Source: Cupriavidus gilardii (GTDB taxonomy: Bacteria; Pseudomonadota; Gammaproteobacteria; Burkholderiales; Burkholderiaceae). Taken from it: a stretch of 64,000 bases of DNA. Of the stretch, positions 1 through 7,515 are shown in pieces. Position 1 is the first letter of the stretch. Every line of letters begins with the position of its first letter. Location: NCBI RefSeq assembly GCF_013314895.1, contig NZ_JABTYE010000009.1, positions 1 to 64,000 on the forward strand, read 5' to 3'. Below the pieces are notes generated by a model, which was not told where the DNA came from, did no database searches, and saw only the letters and a list, made by a program, of their open reading frames with translations. The position numbers and the translations under genes are program-made.

Positions 1-879
1 CCCCAAAAACCCCCTAACACCCTCCGGCAACGTCCGCCCCGCCAACGTCTGCAGTTCAATCGCCCTGCCCTTCATCCCCCGCTCCCGTATCACCGCAGCG
101 TGCAGCTCCCCGCGACGCAGCCGGTCTCCCACCGTCACCGCACCCGAAATCGACAACCCGCCGCCATGCAGCACAAAGCTGGTCAGCGTCTCGAAATGAT
201 TGGTGACCAGCACCGGCTCGAACACGATGCCGCGTTCGCCGGCGGCGATATCGAACAGCTGGCGCACCGTGTTGTCAGCTTCCGGCAATGCCAGCGGATA
301 CGGCTGCATCTGCGCCAGCGTCACGGTGCGAAAGCGCGCCAGCGGATGGTCGGGTCGCATGATGGCGATCACGGGCGCGGGCTGGCGGTGTTCGACGCGA
401 ATCCCCTGCTCCCCGGCGCGGCTATAGGTGATGCCGATGTCGGCGTCGCCGTGCAGCACGATGCCGGTGACATCGGCGGGCGATGCCACGCGGACATGGA
501 AATGCAGCCCGGGATAGCGCTCGCGGAATTCGGCGATGCACCGCGGCAGGAATTCGATGGCGAAGCCGGCGGAGCTTGCGATGCGCACTCGGCCGCGCCG
601 CAGCCCCTGCAGGGCGGCGATTTCCGAGACGACGCGGTCCGCCTCCAGGGCGCCCCGCAGCGCATAAGCCGCCAGCACTTCCCCGGCCGCGCTGGCGACC
701 ATGCCGCGCGGGTGGCGGTCGAACAGCGGCACGCCCAGCAGGGTTTCCAGCGCGGCCACCTGGCGGCTGACTGCCGATACGGTGACATTGAGCCGTTGGG
801 CCGCCTCGGTCAGCGAGCCGCTGCGTACCACTTCGAGGAAATAGCGCAGGGCTGTGTCCTGCAGGCGGTGCGACAGCAT
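1..879 (-). CDS. LysR-family transcriptional regulator (3' end cut by window edge)
   Basis: The reading frame opens with MLSHRLQDTALRYFLEVV and continues with a winged helix-turn-helix typical of LysR proteins (SGSLTEAAQRLNVTVSAVSR, then a wing ending LFDRHPRG at about residues 40-50). It stays open to the first base, giving 293 codons, so only a few C-terminal residues can be missing because LysR proteins are near 300 residues. The rest fits a periplasmic-binding-protein-like effector domain. It is divergent from the amidase-Bug operon, and a perfect inverted repeat of LysR-box form lies between them, so it most likely controls that operon. The effector is unknown. Confidence 0.9.
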   Translation of the reverse strand, partial: MLSHRLQDTALRYFLEVVRSGSLTEAAQRLNVTVSAVSRQVAALETLLGVPLFDRHPRGMVASAAGEVLAAYALRGALEADRVVSEIAALQGLRRGRVRIASSAGFAIEFLPRCIAEFRERYPGLHFHVRVASPADVTGIVLHGDADIGITYSRAGEQGIRVEHRQPAPVIAIMRPDHPLARFRTVTLAQMQPYPLALPEADNTVRQLFDIAAGERGIVFEPVLVTNHFETLTSFVLHGGGLSISGAVTVGDRLRRGELHAAVIRERGMKGRAIELQTLAGRTLPEGVRGFLG

Positions 880-914
880 GGGTTCAGCTCCCTGGCGTGA
901 AGGCCTGTTCTGGT

Positions 915-929
915 TTGCGTTTTACGCAA
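915..929. promoter_or_regulatory. Candidate LysR box between the LysR gene and the amidase
   Basis: TTGCGT-TTT-ACGCAA is a perfect 6-bp inverted repeat and contains the T-N11-A pattern of LysR binding sites. It lies 35 bp upstream of the LysR start and 83 bp before the amidase start, where an autoregulating LysR activator would bind. The role is inferred. Confidence 0.5.
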
Positions 930-1012
930 GGATATTTGAAATAATCGTCGATTGTGCGAAACCCAGCCCGACCCGTATGCTTTCTCGCATCAACGAAGGA
1001 GACACCACGACC

Positions 1013-2506
1013 ATGGCGCCCGACCAGACCGCTTCCGGCCAGCCCACCAACCCGCCCGCCAATCAGCCCACCAATCCGATCGTCGAACTCGACGCCGTCG
1101 CGCTGTCCCGCGCCATCCACGCGCGCGAGCTCTCGTGCGTCGAGGTGCTCGACGCCTTCTTTGACCAGATCGACCGCCACAACCCCCGCGTCAACGCCAT
1201 CGTTGCCCCGATGGATCGTGACACGCTGCGCGCGCAGGCGGCCGAGCGCGATGCCGAGCTTGCACGCGGACAAAGCCGCGGACCCCTGCATGGCTTCCCG
1301 CAAGCCCCAAAGGACATCAGCCCGGCCGCTGGCATGGTTACCACCAAGGGCTCGCCGATCTTCGCCGGACAGGTCACGCAGACCGATGCTGCGATCTTCG
1401 AGCGCATGCGCAAGGCCGGCGCGCTGTTTGTCGGACGCACCAATTCGCCCGAATTCGGCCTGGGCGGTCATACCTACAACCCGGTCTATGGCACCACGCG
1501 CAACGCCTTCGACCCTTCGCGCTCCGCGGGCGGCAGCAGCGGCGGTGCGGCGGTCGCCGTCGCGCTGCGCATGCTGCCGGTGGCGGATGGGTCCGACATG
1601 ATGGGATCGCTGCGCACGCCGGCGGCGTTCAATCACGTATACGGGCTGCGCACGTCGTTCGGGCTGGTGCCGCATGGTCCGACTGACGAGGTCTTCTTCC
1701 AGCAGTTCAGCGTGGCCGGCCCGATGGCGCGCAACGTGCCGGACCTCGCCATGCTGCTGTCGGTGCAGGCAGGTTTCGATGTGCGCCTGCCGCTGACGCG
1801 CCGCAGCGAGCCGCCGGGCAGTTTCGCGCTGCCGCCGGAGCGCGACTGGACCGGCGTACGCGTCGGCTGGCTGGGCGATATGAAAGGCCAATTGCCTACC
1901 GATCCGGGCCTGCTCGATACCTGTGCCCGCGCGCTGGACCACTTCCGTACGCTGGGCTGCAACGTCGAACCCGCGCTGCCCGCCTTCGATCTGGAGAAGC
2001 TGTGGCAGGCATGGATCGATCTGCGCAGCTTCTCGGTGGCCGGCGCCAATGCCGCGCTATGGCACGACCCTGCCAAGCGCGCGCTGCTCAAGCCCGAGGC
2101 CGCATGGGAGATCGAGCGCGGCATGGCGCTGCCCAGTGCGCGCGTCTACGAAGCGATGTGCGTGCGCAGCGCCTGGTATCAGGCGCTAGTGCAGCTGTTC
2201 GAGCGGCACGACTATCTGGTGCTGCCCGCCGCGCAGGTATTTCCGTTCGACGCCGATTGGGACTGGCCGCACGCCATCGACGGCCGCGACATGGACACCT
2301 ATCACCGCTGGATGCAGACCGTGGTGCCGGCGACGATGGCGGGCCTGCCGGCTCTTGCCGCGCCGGCCGGCTTCGGTCCGCAGGGCCTGCCCGCCGGCAT
2401 TCAGATCATCGGGCCCGCGCAGACCGATGCCGCGGTACTGCAGCTTGGCCACGCCTACGACCAGGCGGGCGGATTCTCGCGGGTCCGCAGTCCCTGGCTC
2501 GGCTGA
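1013..2506 (+). CDS. Amidase-signature family hydrolase
   Basis: A 497-residue protein of the amidase signature family, which hydrolyses amide bonds with a Ser-cisSer-Lys triad. All three can be seen: Lys100 in GFPQAPKD, the cis-serine in SAGGSSGG (about 175-176) and the nucleophile Ser199 in DMMGSLR. The start ATG was chosen because GAAGGAGA lies 10 nt upstream; the frame is open further upstream but without a ribosome site. The next gene, a Bug solute receptor, follows after 75 bp, so the pair probably imports and deamidates one substrate under the divergent LysR. Substrate cannot be told; indole-acetamide-type, aryl-amide or carbamoyl substrates are all possible. Confidence 0.9.
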   Translation: MAPDQTASGQPTNPPANQPTNPIVELDAVALSRAIHARELSCVEVLDAFFDQIDRHNPRVNAIVAPMDRDTLRAQAAERDAELARGQSRGPLHGFPQAPKDISPAAGMVTTKGSPIFAGQVTQTDAAIFERMRKAGALFVGRTNSPEFGLGGHTYNPVYGTTRNAFDPSRSAGGSSGGAAVAVALRMLPVADGSDMMGSLRTPAAFNHVYGLRTSFGLVPHGPTDEVFFQQFSVAGPMARNVPDLAMLLSVQAGFDVRLPLTRRSEPPGSFALPPERDWTGVRVGWLGDMKGQLPTDPGLLDTCARALDHFRTLGCNVEPALPAFDLEKLWQAWIDLRSFSVAGANAALWHDPAKRALLKPEAAWEIERGMALPSARVYEAMCVRSAWYQALVQLFERHDYLVLPAAQVFPFDADWDWPHAIDGRDMDTYHRWMQTVVPATMAGLPALAAPAGFGPQGLPAGIQIIGPAQTDAAVLQLGHAYDQAGGFSRVRSPWLG

Positions 2507-2581
2507 ACGCCATCCCCTTACGCAACAACGCCGCCCGTTGATCGATTTCGTACCTCACCACTGCTGGCAGGAGTGCCCTTG

Positions 2582-3571
2582 ATGACCGCAATGCCCCCGA
2601 AGCGATTCTTCCTTGCATGCACCGGCCTGGTCGCCGTATTCGCCATGGCCACCGCGCCAGCCGCGGCGCAGACGTATCCGGATCGCCCGATCCGTCTGGT
2701 GGTGCCCTTTGCCGCTGGCGGCGCGACCGACGTGCTCGGGCGTCTGCTGGCAGTGGGACTGGGCGAGAAGCTCGGTCAAACCGTGGTGGTCGAAAACAAG
2801 CCGGGCGCCAGCACGGTGATCGGTGCCACCCAGGTCGCAAAGGCCGCGCCCGATGGCTACACCCTGTTGCTCGCGGCCAGCACCACGCTGACGCTGAACC
2901 CTGCAATCCGGCCCAACCTCGCCTATGACCCGATCAAGAGCTTCACGCCGCTCGGCCTGGTCGCCGATATGAGCCTGGTGCTGGTCGCCAATCCCGACAC
3001 GTCGCTGCATTCGCTCAAGGATCTGGTGGCGCAGGCAAAGGCCGATCCAGACAAGTTCTCCTACGGGTCGTTCGGCACCGGTTCGTCGGTGCATTTCGGC
3101 GGCGAGATGCTGAAGTCGGTCGCCGGCATCCGCATGGTGCATGTGCCCTTCAACGGCAGCGCACCCAATCTGACGGCGCTGGCCGGCGGCCAGGTCCAGG
3201 TAGCGGTCGACACCGTGCCAGCGAGCCTGCCGCTGATCAAGGCCGGCAGGATTCGTCCGCTCGCGGCGCTGTCGCCGCAGCGGCTGCCGGCATTGCCGCA
3301 GGTCCCGACGGTGGCGGAGAGCGGGTACCCGGGCTTCCAGATGGGAACGTGGTTCGCGCTGATCGCACCGGCCGAGCTGCCCGCCCCGGTCCAGCAGAAG
3401 CTGGAGAAGGCTCTGGCGGACGTCGTCAATGCCCCGGCCACGCGCGCCCGGCTGGTCGAACTGGCGCTGACGCCGGCCTATGGCAATGCCGCCGCGGTCA
3501 AGGCCAGGGTCGAGAAGGAGCTGCCGGAGATGCGGGCCGTTGCAGCGCGCGCAAATATTCGGGCGGAGTAA
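2582..3571 (+). CDS. Bug/TctC-family periplasmic solute receptor
   Basis: A 329-residue extracytoplasmic receptor of the Bug family, which binds small carboxylates or amides for tripartite tricarboxylate transporters. It has a cleavable signal peptide ending APAAAQ, followed by the family opening TYPDRPIRLVVPFAAGG and the conserved KPGAST and VPTVAESGYPGF stretches. The ATG has GGCAGGAG 8 nt upstream; a GTG three codons earlier overlaps that site and is less likely. It sits directly behind the amidase. No TctA/TctB membrane genes are nearby, which is common for Bug genes in Burkholderiales, so it may pair with a distant transporter or act only as a sensor. Confidence 0.92.
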   Translation: MTAMPPKRFFLACTGLVAVFAMATAPAAAQTYPDRPIRLVVPFAAGGATDVLGRLLAVGLGEKLGQTVVVENKPGASTVIGATQVAKAAPDGYTLLLAASTTLTLNPAIRPNLAYDPIKSFTPLGLVADMSLVLVANPDTSLHSLKDLVAQAKADPDKFSYGSFGTGSSVHFGGEMLKSVAGIRMVHVPFNGSAPNLTALAGGQVQVAVDTVPASLPLIKAGRIRPLAALSPQRLPALPQVPTVAESGYPGFQMGTWFALIAPAELPAPVQQKLEKALADVVNAPATRARLVELALTPAYGNAAAVKARVEKELPEMRAVAARANIRAE

Positions 3572-3634
3572 GGCATCGCCGCTGCATGCCCGCACGCCCA
3601 ACCGCGGGGACCAGCAGCGTCGCCCCGGCATTAT

Positions 3635-3664
3635 TTGACTGATCGGTACAAAACAAATTATGCT
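3635..3664 (+). promoter_or_regulatory. Candidate sigma-70 promoter P1 overlapping an operator
   Basis: TTGACT and TATGCT are separated by 18 bp. The first 16 bases of this stretch match the palindrome TGTACCGATCGGTACA at 13 of 16 positions, and a weaker copy (11 of 16) begins at the -10 box. Transcription from here would run into the short hairpin-rich segment that ends at the terminator before the Rid gene. TetR-family operators have this form, but no TetR gene is in the window. Confidence 0.45.
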
Positions 3665-3670
3665 GATCGG

Positions 3671-3744
3671 CACGTGCTCAATCGCCTGAGCGCTGTTGCT
3701 GCTCGAGCAACGATGCAACGGGTCTCACGCACCCGTTGTTTTTT
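3671..3744 (+). ncRNA. Candidate short terminated leader or small RNA upstream of the Rid gene
   Basis: Between promoter P1 and the terminator lie three consecutive stem-loops: GCTCA/TGAGC (3676-3691), GTTGCT/AGCAAC (3695-3711) and the terminator stem. A transcript starting about 7 nt after the P1 -10 would be near 74 nt and would stop before the Rid gene. This could be an attenuated leader or a free small RNA. No known family is recognised and no conserved motif supports a riboswitch. Confidence 0.3.
3716..3744 (+). terminator. Rho-independent terminator
   Basis: CAACGGG pairs perfectly with CCCGTTG across a 9-nt loop and is followed by six T residues. It would end transcripts of the amidase-Bug operon and any transcript from promoter P1, and so insulates the Rid gene. 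Confidence 0.75.
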
Positions 3745-3771
3745 GCCAATTTCTGTACCGATCGATAATTT
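3743..3771 (+). promoter_or_regulatory. Candidate sigma-70 promoter P2 for the Rid gene with an operator
   Basis: TTGCCA and TAATTT are spaced by 17 bp, starting within the T-tract of the terminator, and would start RNA about 13 nt before the Rid ATG. TGTACCGATCGATAAT at 3754-3769 matches the palindrome TGTACCGATCGGTACA at 13 of 16 positions, keeping the left half intact, whereas the site in P1 keeps the right half. One repressor could therefore control both promoters. Confidence 0.45.
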
Positions 3772-3790
3772 TTAGCCGCCAAGAATACCG

Positions 3791-4279
3791 ATGAGCCATC
3801 CCGTCAGCAACGACATTCGCCAGATTCCGACCGCCACCGGCATGGTGGCCATCCCGGCCGAACTTGAGCCCGATGTCGCGCAGTTTCACTATGCCCCTGC
3901 CCGCCGCGTCGGCGATTTCGTCTATCTCTCCGGCGTGGTCGCCTGCAACAGGCGCACCGAGCCGATGGACGAGCCGGCGTTCTGCGACGAATTGCGTGGG
4001 GTCTTCCGGCAGATCGAGCGCCTGCTGCTCGCCTGCGACGCACGGCTGGACGATGTCGTCGAACTGCAGATGTTCCATGTCTTCGGCAGCGAACGCCTCG
4101 CCCTGGACAAGGCAGGCCAGCTGGCGGCAATCGGCCGCGTTCGGGACGAGTTCTTTGCCGCGCCGTATCCGGTCGCGGTGGAACTGGGCGTCGCGGACCT
4201 GAACCCCGATGGTGGCCTGGTGGAAATCAAGGCCACCGCCTTTGCACCGCTGGACCGTACTGGCAGACAGCCGCGCTAG
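3791..4279 (+). CDS. Rid (YjgF/YER057c/UK114) family protein
   Basis: A 162-residue member of the Rid superfamily. Canonical RidA hydrolyses reactive enamine/imine intermediates released by PLP enzymes. Family features are YAPARRVGDFVYLSGVV near residue 40, a central helix FRQIERLLLACDARLDDVVELQMF, and the C-terminal strand LVEIKATAFAP. RidA proper has a substrate-binding arginine just before the last strand; here that stretch reads VELGVADLNPDGG with no arginine, so this belongs to a non-archetypal Rid subfamily and imine deaminase activity should not be assumed. The protein is about 30 residues longer than RidA. The ribosome site is weak (AAGA). Two promoters with shared operators precede it, so tight regulation is likely. 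Confidence 0.85.
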   Translation: MSHPVSNDIRQIPTATGMVAIPAELEPDVAQFHYAPARRVGDFVYLSGVVACNRRTEPMDEPAFCDELRGVFRQIERLLLACDARLDDVVELQMFHVFGSERLALDKAGQLAAIGRVRDEFFAAPYPVAVELGVADLNPDGGLVEIKATAFAPLDRTGRQPR

Positions 4280-4332
4280 CGGGCCAGGCGGCAGGCGACG
4301 CCCCCAAGGCTGGCTCAAACAAGCTCAAAGGC

Positions 4333-4941
4333 TCAAACAGGCGGATACGCTTCGAACACCGCGAAGCGCTCCGCAGCCGCGGTCAGCGACGCGATGGCCG
4401 GGTGCTTTGCCGGATCGACCGCGCCCGGCAGCATGGCCTGCGTGAAGGTCCATACCACCGCAGTAGTCAGTTGCGCCTGCGACAGCGCGCTCTCCTGTAC
4501 CGGCACCGCCAGGCGCGCGACCTCTTCCTCCAGCAAGGCAAAGGCGCTGGTGCGCTGGCCGTCGACGCGCTCCACCCACGGCCGGTGCTGTTTCTCGGCC
4601 GGCCGCAGCTGGTGCTCGTAGACGTGCTGCACCGCCTTCTCGCACGCGGCCAGCGCCAGGCCGATCACGCGCAAATCGCGCTGCCGCGCCGCGAGGTCCG
4701 CCGGCATCAGGCTACGTCCGGCCAGCGCCTCGACGTAGTCGATGATCAGCGTCGAGTCCATCAGCACCACGCCGTTGTCGCAGACCAGCGACGGCGCCTT
4801 GACCACCGGATTGATGGCGCGGAACTGCTCGAAGGTACGGAACACCGAGACCGGTTCATGGTGGAAGGACAACCCCAGCAGGCGCATCGTGATCGCGGCG
4901 CGGCGCACATAGGGGGAATCGAGCATGCCGATCAGTCTCAT
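4333..4941 (-). CDS. Glutathione S-transferase family protein
   Basis: A 202-residue GST-like protein. The N-terminal thioredoxin-fold domain opens MRLIGMLDSPYVRRAAI, with a serine at the position expected for the catalytic Ser/Cys; a cis-proline lies in KAPSLV and the glutathione-contacting acidic-Ser pair in MDSTLI. The remainder is the helical C-terminal domain. The chosen ATG has GGAG about 10 nt upstream; an in-frame extension upstream has poor codon content and no ribosome site. It converges with the Rid gene and lies downstream of the propeller-protein gene on the same strand, about 100 bp away. Substrate unknown. Confidence 0.88.
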   Translation of the reverse strand: MRLIGMLDSPYVRRAAITMRLLGLSFHHEPVSVFRTFEQFRAINPVVKAPSLVCDNGVVLMDSTLIIDYVEALAGRSLMPADLAARQRDLRVIGLALAACEKAVQHVYEHQLRPAEKQHRPWVERVDGQRTSAFALLEEEVARLAVPVQESALSQAQLTTAVVWTFTQAMLPGAVDPAKHPAIASLTAAAERFAVFEAYPPV

Positions 4942-5041
4942 CGTTTTCACTCCAGGGGTCGGTTGACGGGGATGGCGCCTATCATCGTTTGTCCACGCCC
5001 CGCTTGCCAACCCCCATCGCGTCGAATCGGCCGCGCCGGGC

Positions 5042-6280
5042 TCAGTTGCGCCTGCCCCGGGATTGTTGCAGCGGTTGCAGCGGCAGGCGCCACAGGTCAT
5101 AGCGCTCTTCGCCGGCCTTGACCGCCCCCGCGAAATGCCCGTTCAGATGGCTGGCGGTGAACACCAGGTCGCCGTTGGGCAGCAGCGCAGGCGTATCGGG
5201 CCAGAGCACGCCCTCGTCGGCCGCGAGCAGCGACATCGCGCCAGTGGCCGGGTCGTACTTGACGATGCCATTGCGCGTGACGTCCGTGATGTACAGATTG
5301 CCCTTCGCGTCGGTAACGATCCCATCGGTATTGCCGCCGACGTCGCCCAGATCCCGCACCGCGGCGGACAACGTCTGCGCGCTGGCACCCTTGTCGCGCA
5401 GCAGCCGCGTCGGAATGGCATAGGCGTGCGTGCCCGTGGTCACGGCCCAGTACAGCGTGCCGGCATCGGGCGACAGTGCGATGCCGTTGATGCCGAGCTT
5501 CAACGGGTTGCCCGGCCACACTTCGGCGCCATGCGAAACCACCTTTGCGCCAGGCTCCGGCAACAGGCTCGCGTGGCGGTCCAGCACGCGCCGCGCCTTG
5601 CCCGCGGCAAAGTCCACCACGATCAGCCCCGCCTGATTGTCCGGCGCGCTGCGCAGGCCGCTGTCGGAGATGTAGGCGATTCGGCGCCGCTCGTCGACGA
5701 CGATATCGTTCAGGAAGCTGCCCTTGCGGTCCGCCACGCCATCGAGCGCGATGCGCCGGACCATGCGGCCGGTACGCAGGTCGTAGACCATCACCTTCTG
5801 CGCGCCGATCGGCGCCTCGGCCTGGCCGGCGACGAAACCCATGTCGAGCGCCCACAGCCAGCCGTTGCGGCGGTCGATATGAAAGCCGAGCACGTTGCGC
5901 AGATGCGTCTCCGGGGCGGCATCGACCGCATTGCCGTCCACCGACGGGAAAGCCGACAGACGAGCCGGCCCGCTCTGCGCGCTGGTATCGAGAACGCTCA
6001 GCGTCGCCGGCGCGTCGACGGATACCAGACGGGGCGTACTGACGAAGGCGCGGCCCCTTGCATCGAAATGAATGCCGGCGATCGGCGCGTTGACCGAGCC
6101 GGCGAAGGGCGCCGGGTCCGCGCCCTGCCGGGACGGCTCCCAGCTGACGCCCGCATAGCTGCGCCAGCGTTCGAGGGGGACTTGGGCGGTATCGGCGAAT
6201 GCCGGGACGGCGGCGATGGCGGTGAACGCGGCAAAGGCGGTGAACGTCAGCGCGGCGAGACGGGGTCGGGTAAGCAGCAT
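5042..6280 (-). CDS. Major royal jelly/yellow-family secreted beta-propeller protein
   Basis: A 412-residue exported protein. A signal peptide (hydrophobic run to about residue 29, ending VPAFAD) precedes a six-bladed propeller of the MRJP/yellow family, whose characterised relatives bind small amines or act as dopachrome-converting or lactonase-like enzymes. Family blocks seen are IAGIHFDARGRAFVSTPR, GSFLNDIVVDERRRIAYISD, KLGINGIALSPDAGTLYW and GNTDGIVTDAKGNLYITD, with acidic residues that could bind a metal. It is divergent from a LysR gene across a 322-bp spacer. Enzymatic role cannot be assigned. Confidence 0.85.
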   Translation of the reverse strand: MLLTRPRLAALTFTAFAAFTAIAAVPAFADTAQVPLERWRSYAGVSWEPSRQGADPAPFAGSVNAPIAGIHFDARGRAFVSTPRLVSVDAPATLSVLDTSAQSGPARLSAFPSVDGNAVDAAPETHLRNVLGFHIDRRNGWLWALDMGFVAGQAEAPIGAQKVMVYDLRTGRMVRRIALDGVADRKGSFLNDIVVDERRRIAYISDSGLRSAPDNQAGLIVVDFAAGKARRVLDRHASLLPEPGAKVVSHGAEVWPGNPLKLGINGIALSPDAGTLYWAVTTGTHAYAIPTRLLRDKGASAQTLSAAVRDLGDVGGNTDGIVTDAKGNLYITDVTRNGIVKYDPATGAMSLLAADEGVLWPDTPALLPNGDLVFTASHLNGHFAGAVKAGEERYDLWRLPLQPLQQSRGRRN

Positions 6281-6602
6281 GATGATGTCCGGAAGGTTGG
6301 GCCGACAGGCAGCGACGGTGTGTGGCCGTGCCTGTCGGCGGTCGGTAGCGGTCGTGGTCGGAGGTCCGTGGTCGGCTATAGGTCAGTGATGAGCTATGAG
6401 CTATGAGCGATCAGCAATCAGCAATCAGCGGTGAGCAATCAGCGATCGGCAATCAAAGGCTTCCAATGGGGCTGCCGTCCGTGTCGAGGGCGGGTCGGTC
6501 CATGGGATTCCTCGTTGTCGGGTGGTGAAGCTGGACTTTATTACCCGCACCAACGGAGATAAACTCGCCCACCGGGAATTCATCTGTTCTTCGGAGGACA
6601 TA
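6281..6602. other. Intergenic spacer between the propeller gene and a LysR gene
   Basis: This 322-bp spacer holds the divergent promoters of the two genes. Next to the propeller gene it is ordinary GC-rich sequence; the centre is a degenerate short-period repeat (listed separately); the last 80 bp before the LysR gene are more AT-rich. GGAGGA lies 5 nt before the LysR ATG. I see no convincing small gene. Confidence 0.6.
6385..6455. repeat. Degenerate short tandem repeat
   Basis: Imperfect copies of the 7-mer ATGAGCT and of AGCAATC/AGCGATC follow one another for about 70 bp in the spacer upstream of the LysR gene. It looks like slippage-derived simple sequence rather than an ordered operator array. 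Confidence 0.6.
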
Positions 6603-7499
6603 ATGGCGCGCCGCTTCGACCATCTTGGGGACGTGGAAGCCTTTCTGGCGGTGGTCGAGCACGGGTCGTTCACGGCGGGCGCGGTGGCGTTGTCGACCAC
6701 GCCGTCGGTGCTGAGCCGCGCCATCGCCCGGCTGGAGGCCCGGCTCGGCAGCCAGTTGCTGCGCCGGACCACGCGGCGCATCGGGCTGACCGACGCGGGA
6801 CGGCAGTACGTCGAACAGGCGCGGGCGGCCTTCACCCTGCTCGACGAGGCTGAGCGCGAGATCCAGGGTCAGGAAGGGGAACTGTCGGGAAGGGTCCGGC
6901 TCAGCGTGCCGACCACCTATGGGCACTACCGGCTGCCGCCGCTGCTGGCGCGCTTTACGCGGCAATACCCGCGCGTGCAGGTGGAGCTGAACATCACCAA
7001 CCGCAACGTGGATCTGGTGGCAGAAGGCTTCGACCTCGCCATCCGTCTCGGCGACCTGCCCGACAGCGGGCTGGTCGCGCGCAAGCTGGAGGACGCGGCG
7101 CTATGCCTGGTCGCAGCGCCGGACTATTTGCGCCGCGCGGGCACGCCGCGCACGCTGGACGATCTGCATCGCCACGTCTGCCTGCCGTTCGTGCTGCCGA
7201 GGACTGGCCGCATCGCGCCCTGGGTGTTTCGGGACGGCGATCGGGATATCGACTGGACCACCGCCTCGCCCATCGCGATCTCCGACGATGTGCTGGGCGT
7301 GGTCTCGCTGGCCGAGCATGGCGCCGGCATCTGCCAGAGCTACGATTTCATCGTGCGCGACCGGATCGAACGCGGGCAGCTCGTCGAACTGCTGCCGCAT
7401 CTGCGTGGACGCTCGCGGCCGTTTTCGCTGATCTACGCGCCGCACCGCCGTCAGTCCGCGGCGGCACGGGCAATGATCGATCTTCTGACCGCAAGTTGA
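6603..7499 (+). CDS. LysR-family transcriptional regulator
   Basis: A 298-residue LysR protein. The N-terminal helix-turn-helix reads EHGSFTAGAVALSTTPSVLSR followed by the wing LLRRTTRRIGLTDAG. The effector domain begins GRVRLSVPTTYGHYRLPPLL and contains LVAEGFDLAIRLGDLPDSGLVAR, a pattern common to the CrgA-like branch. The start was fixed by GGAGGA 5 nt before the ATG. It is divergent from the secreted propeller gene and only 16 bp from the convergent class II aldolase gene. The propeller gene is its likeliest target. Confidence 0.92.
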   Translation: MARRFDHLGDVEAFLAVVEHGSFTAGAVALSTTPSVLSRAIARLEARLGSQLLRRTTRRIGLTDAGRQYVEQARAAFTLLDEAEREIQGQEGELSGRVRLSVPTTYGHYRLPPLLARFTRQYPRVQVELNITNRNVDLVAEGFDLAIRLGDLPDSGLVARKLEDAALCLVAAPDYLRRAGTPRTLDDLHRHVCLPFVLPRTGRIAPWVFRDGDRDIDWTTASPIAISDDVLGVVSLAEHGAGICQSYDFIVRDRIERGQLVELLPHLRGRSRPFSLIYAPHRRQSAAARAMIDLLTAS

Positions 7500-7515
7500 G
7501 CGGCAACCGGCTGCC

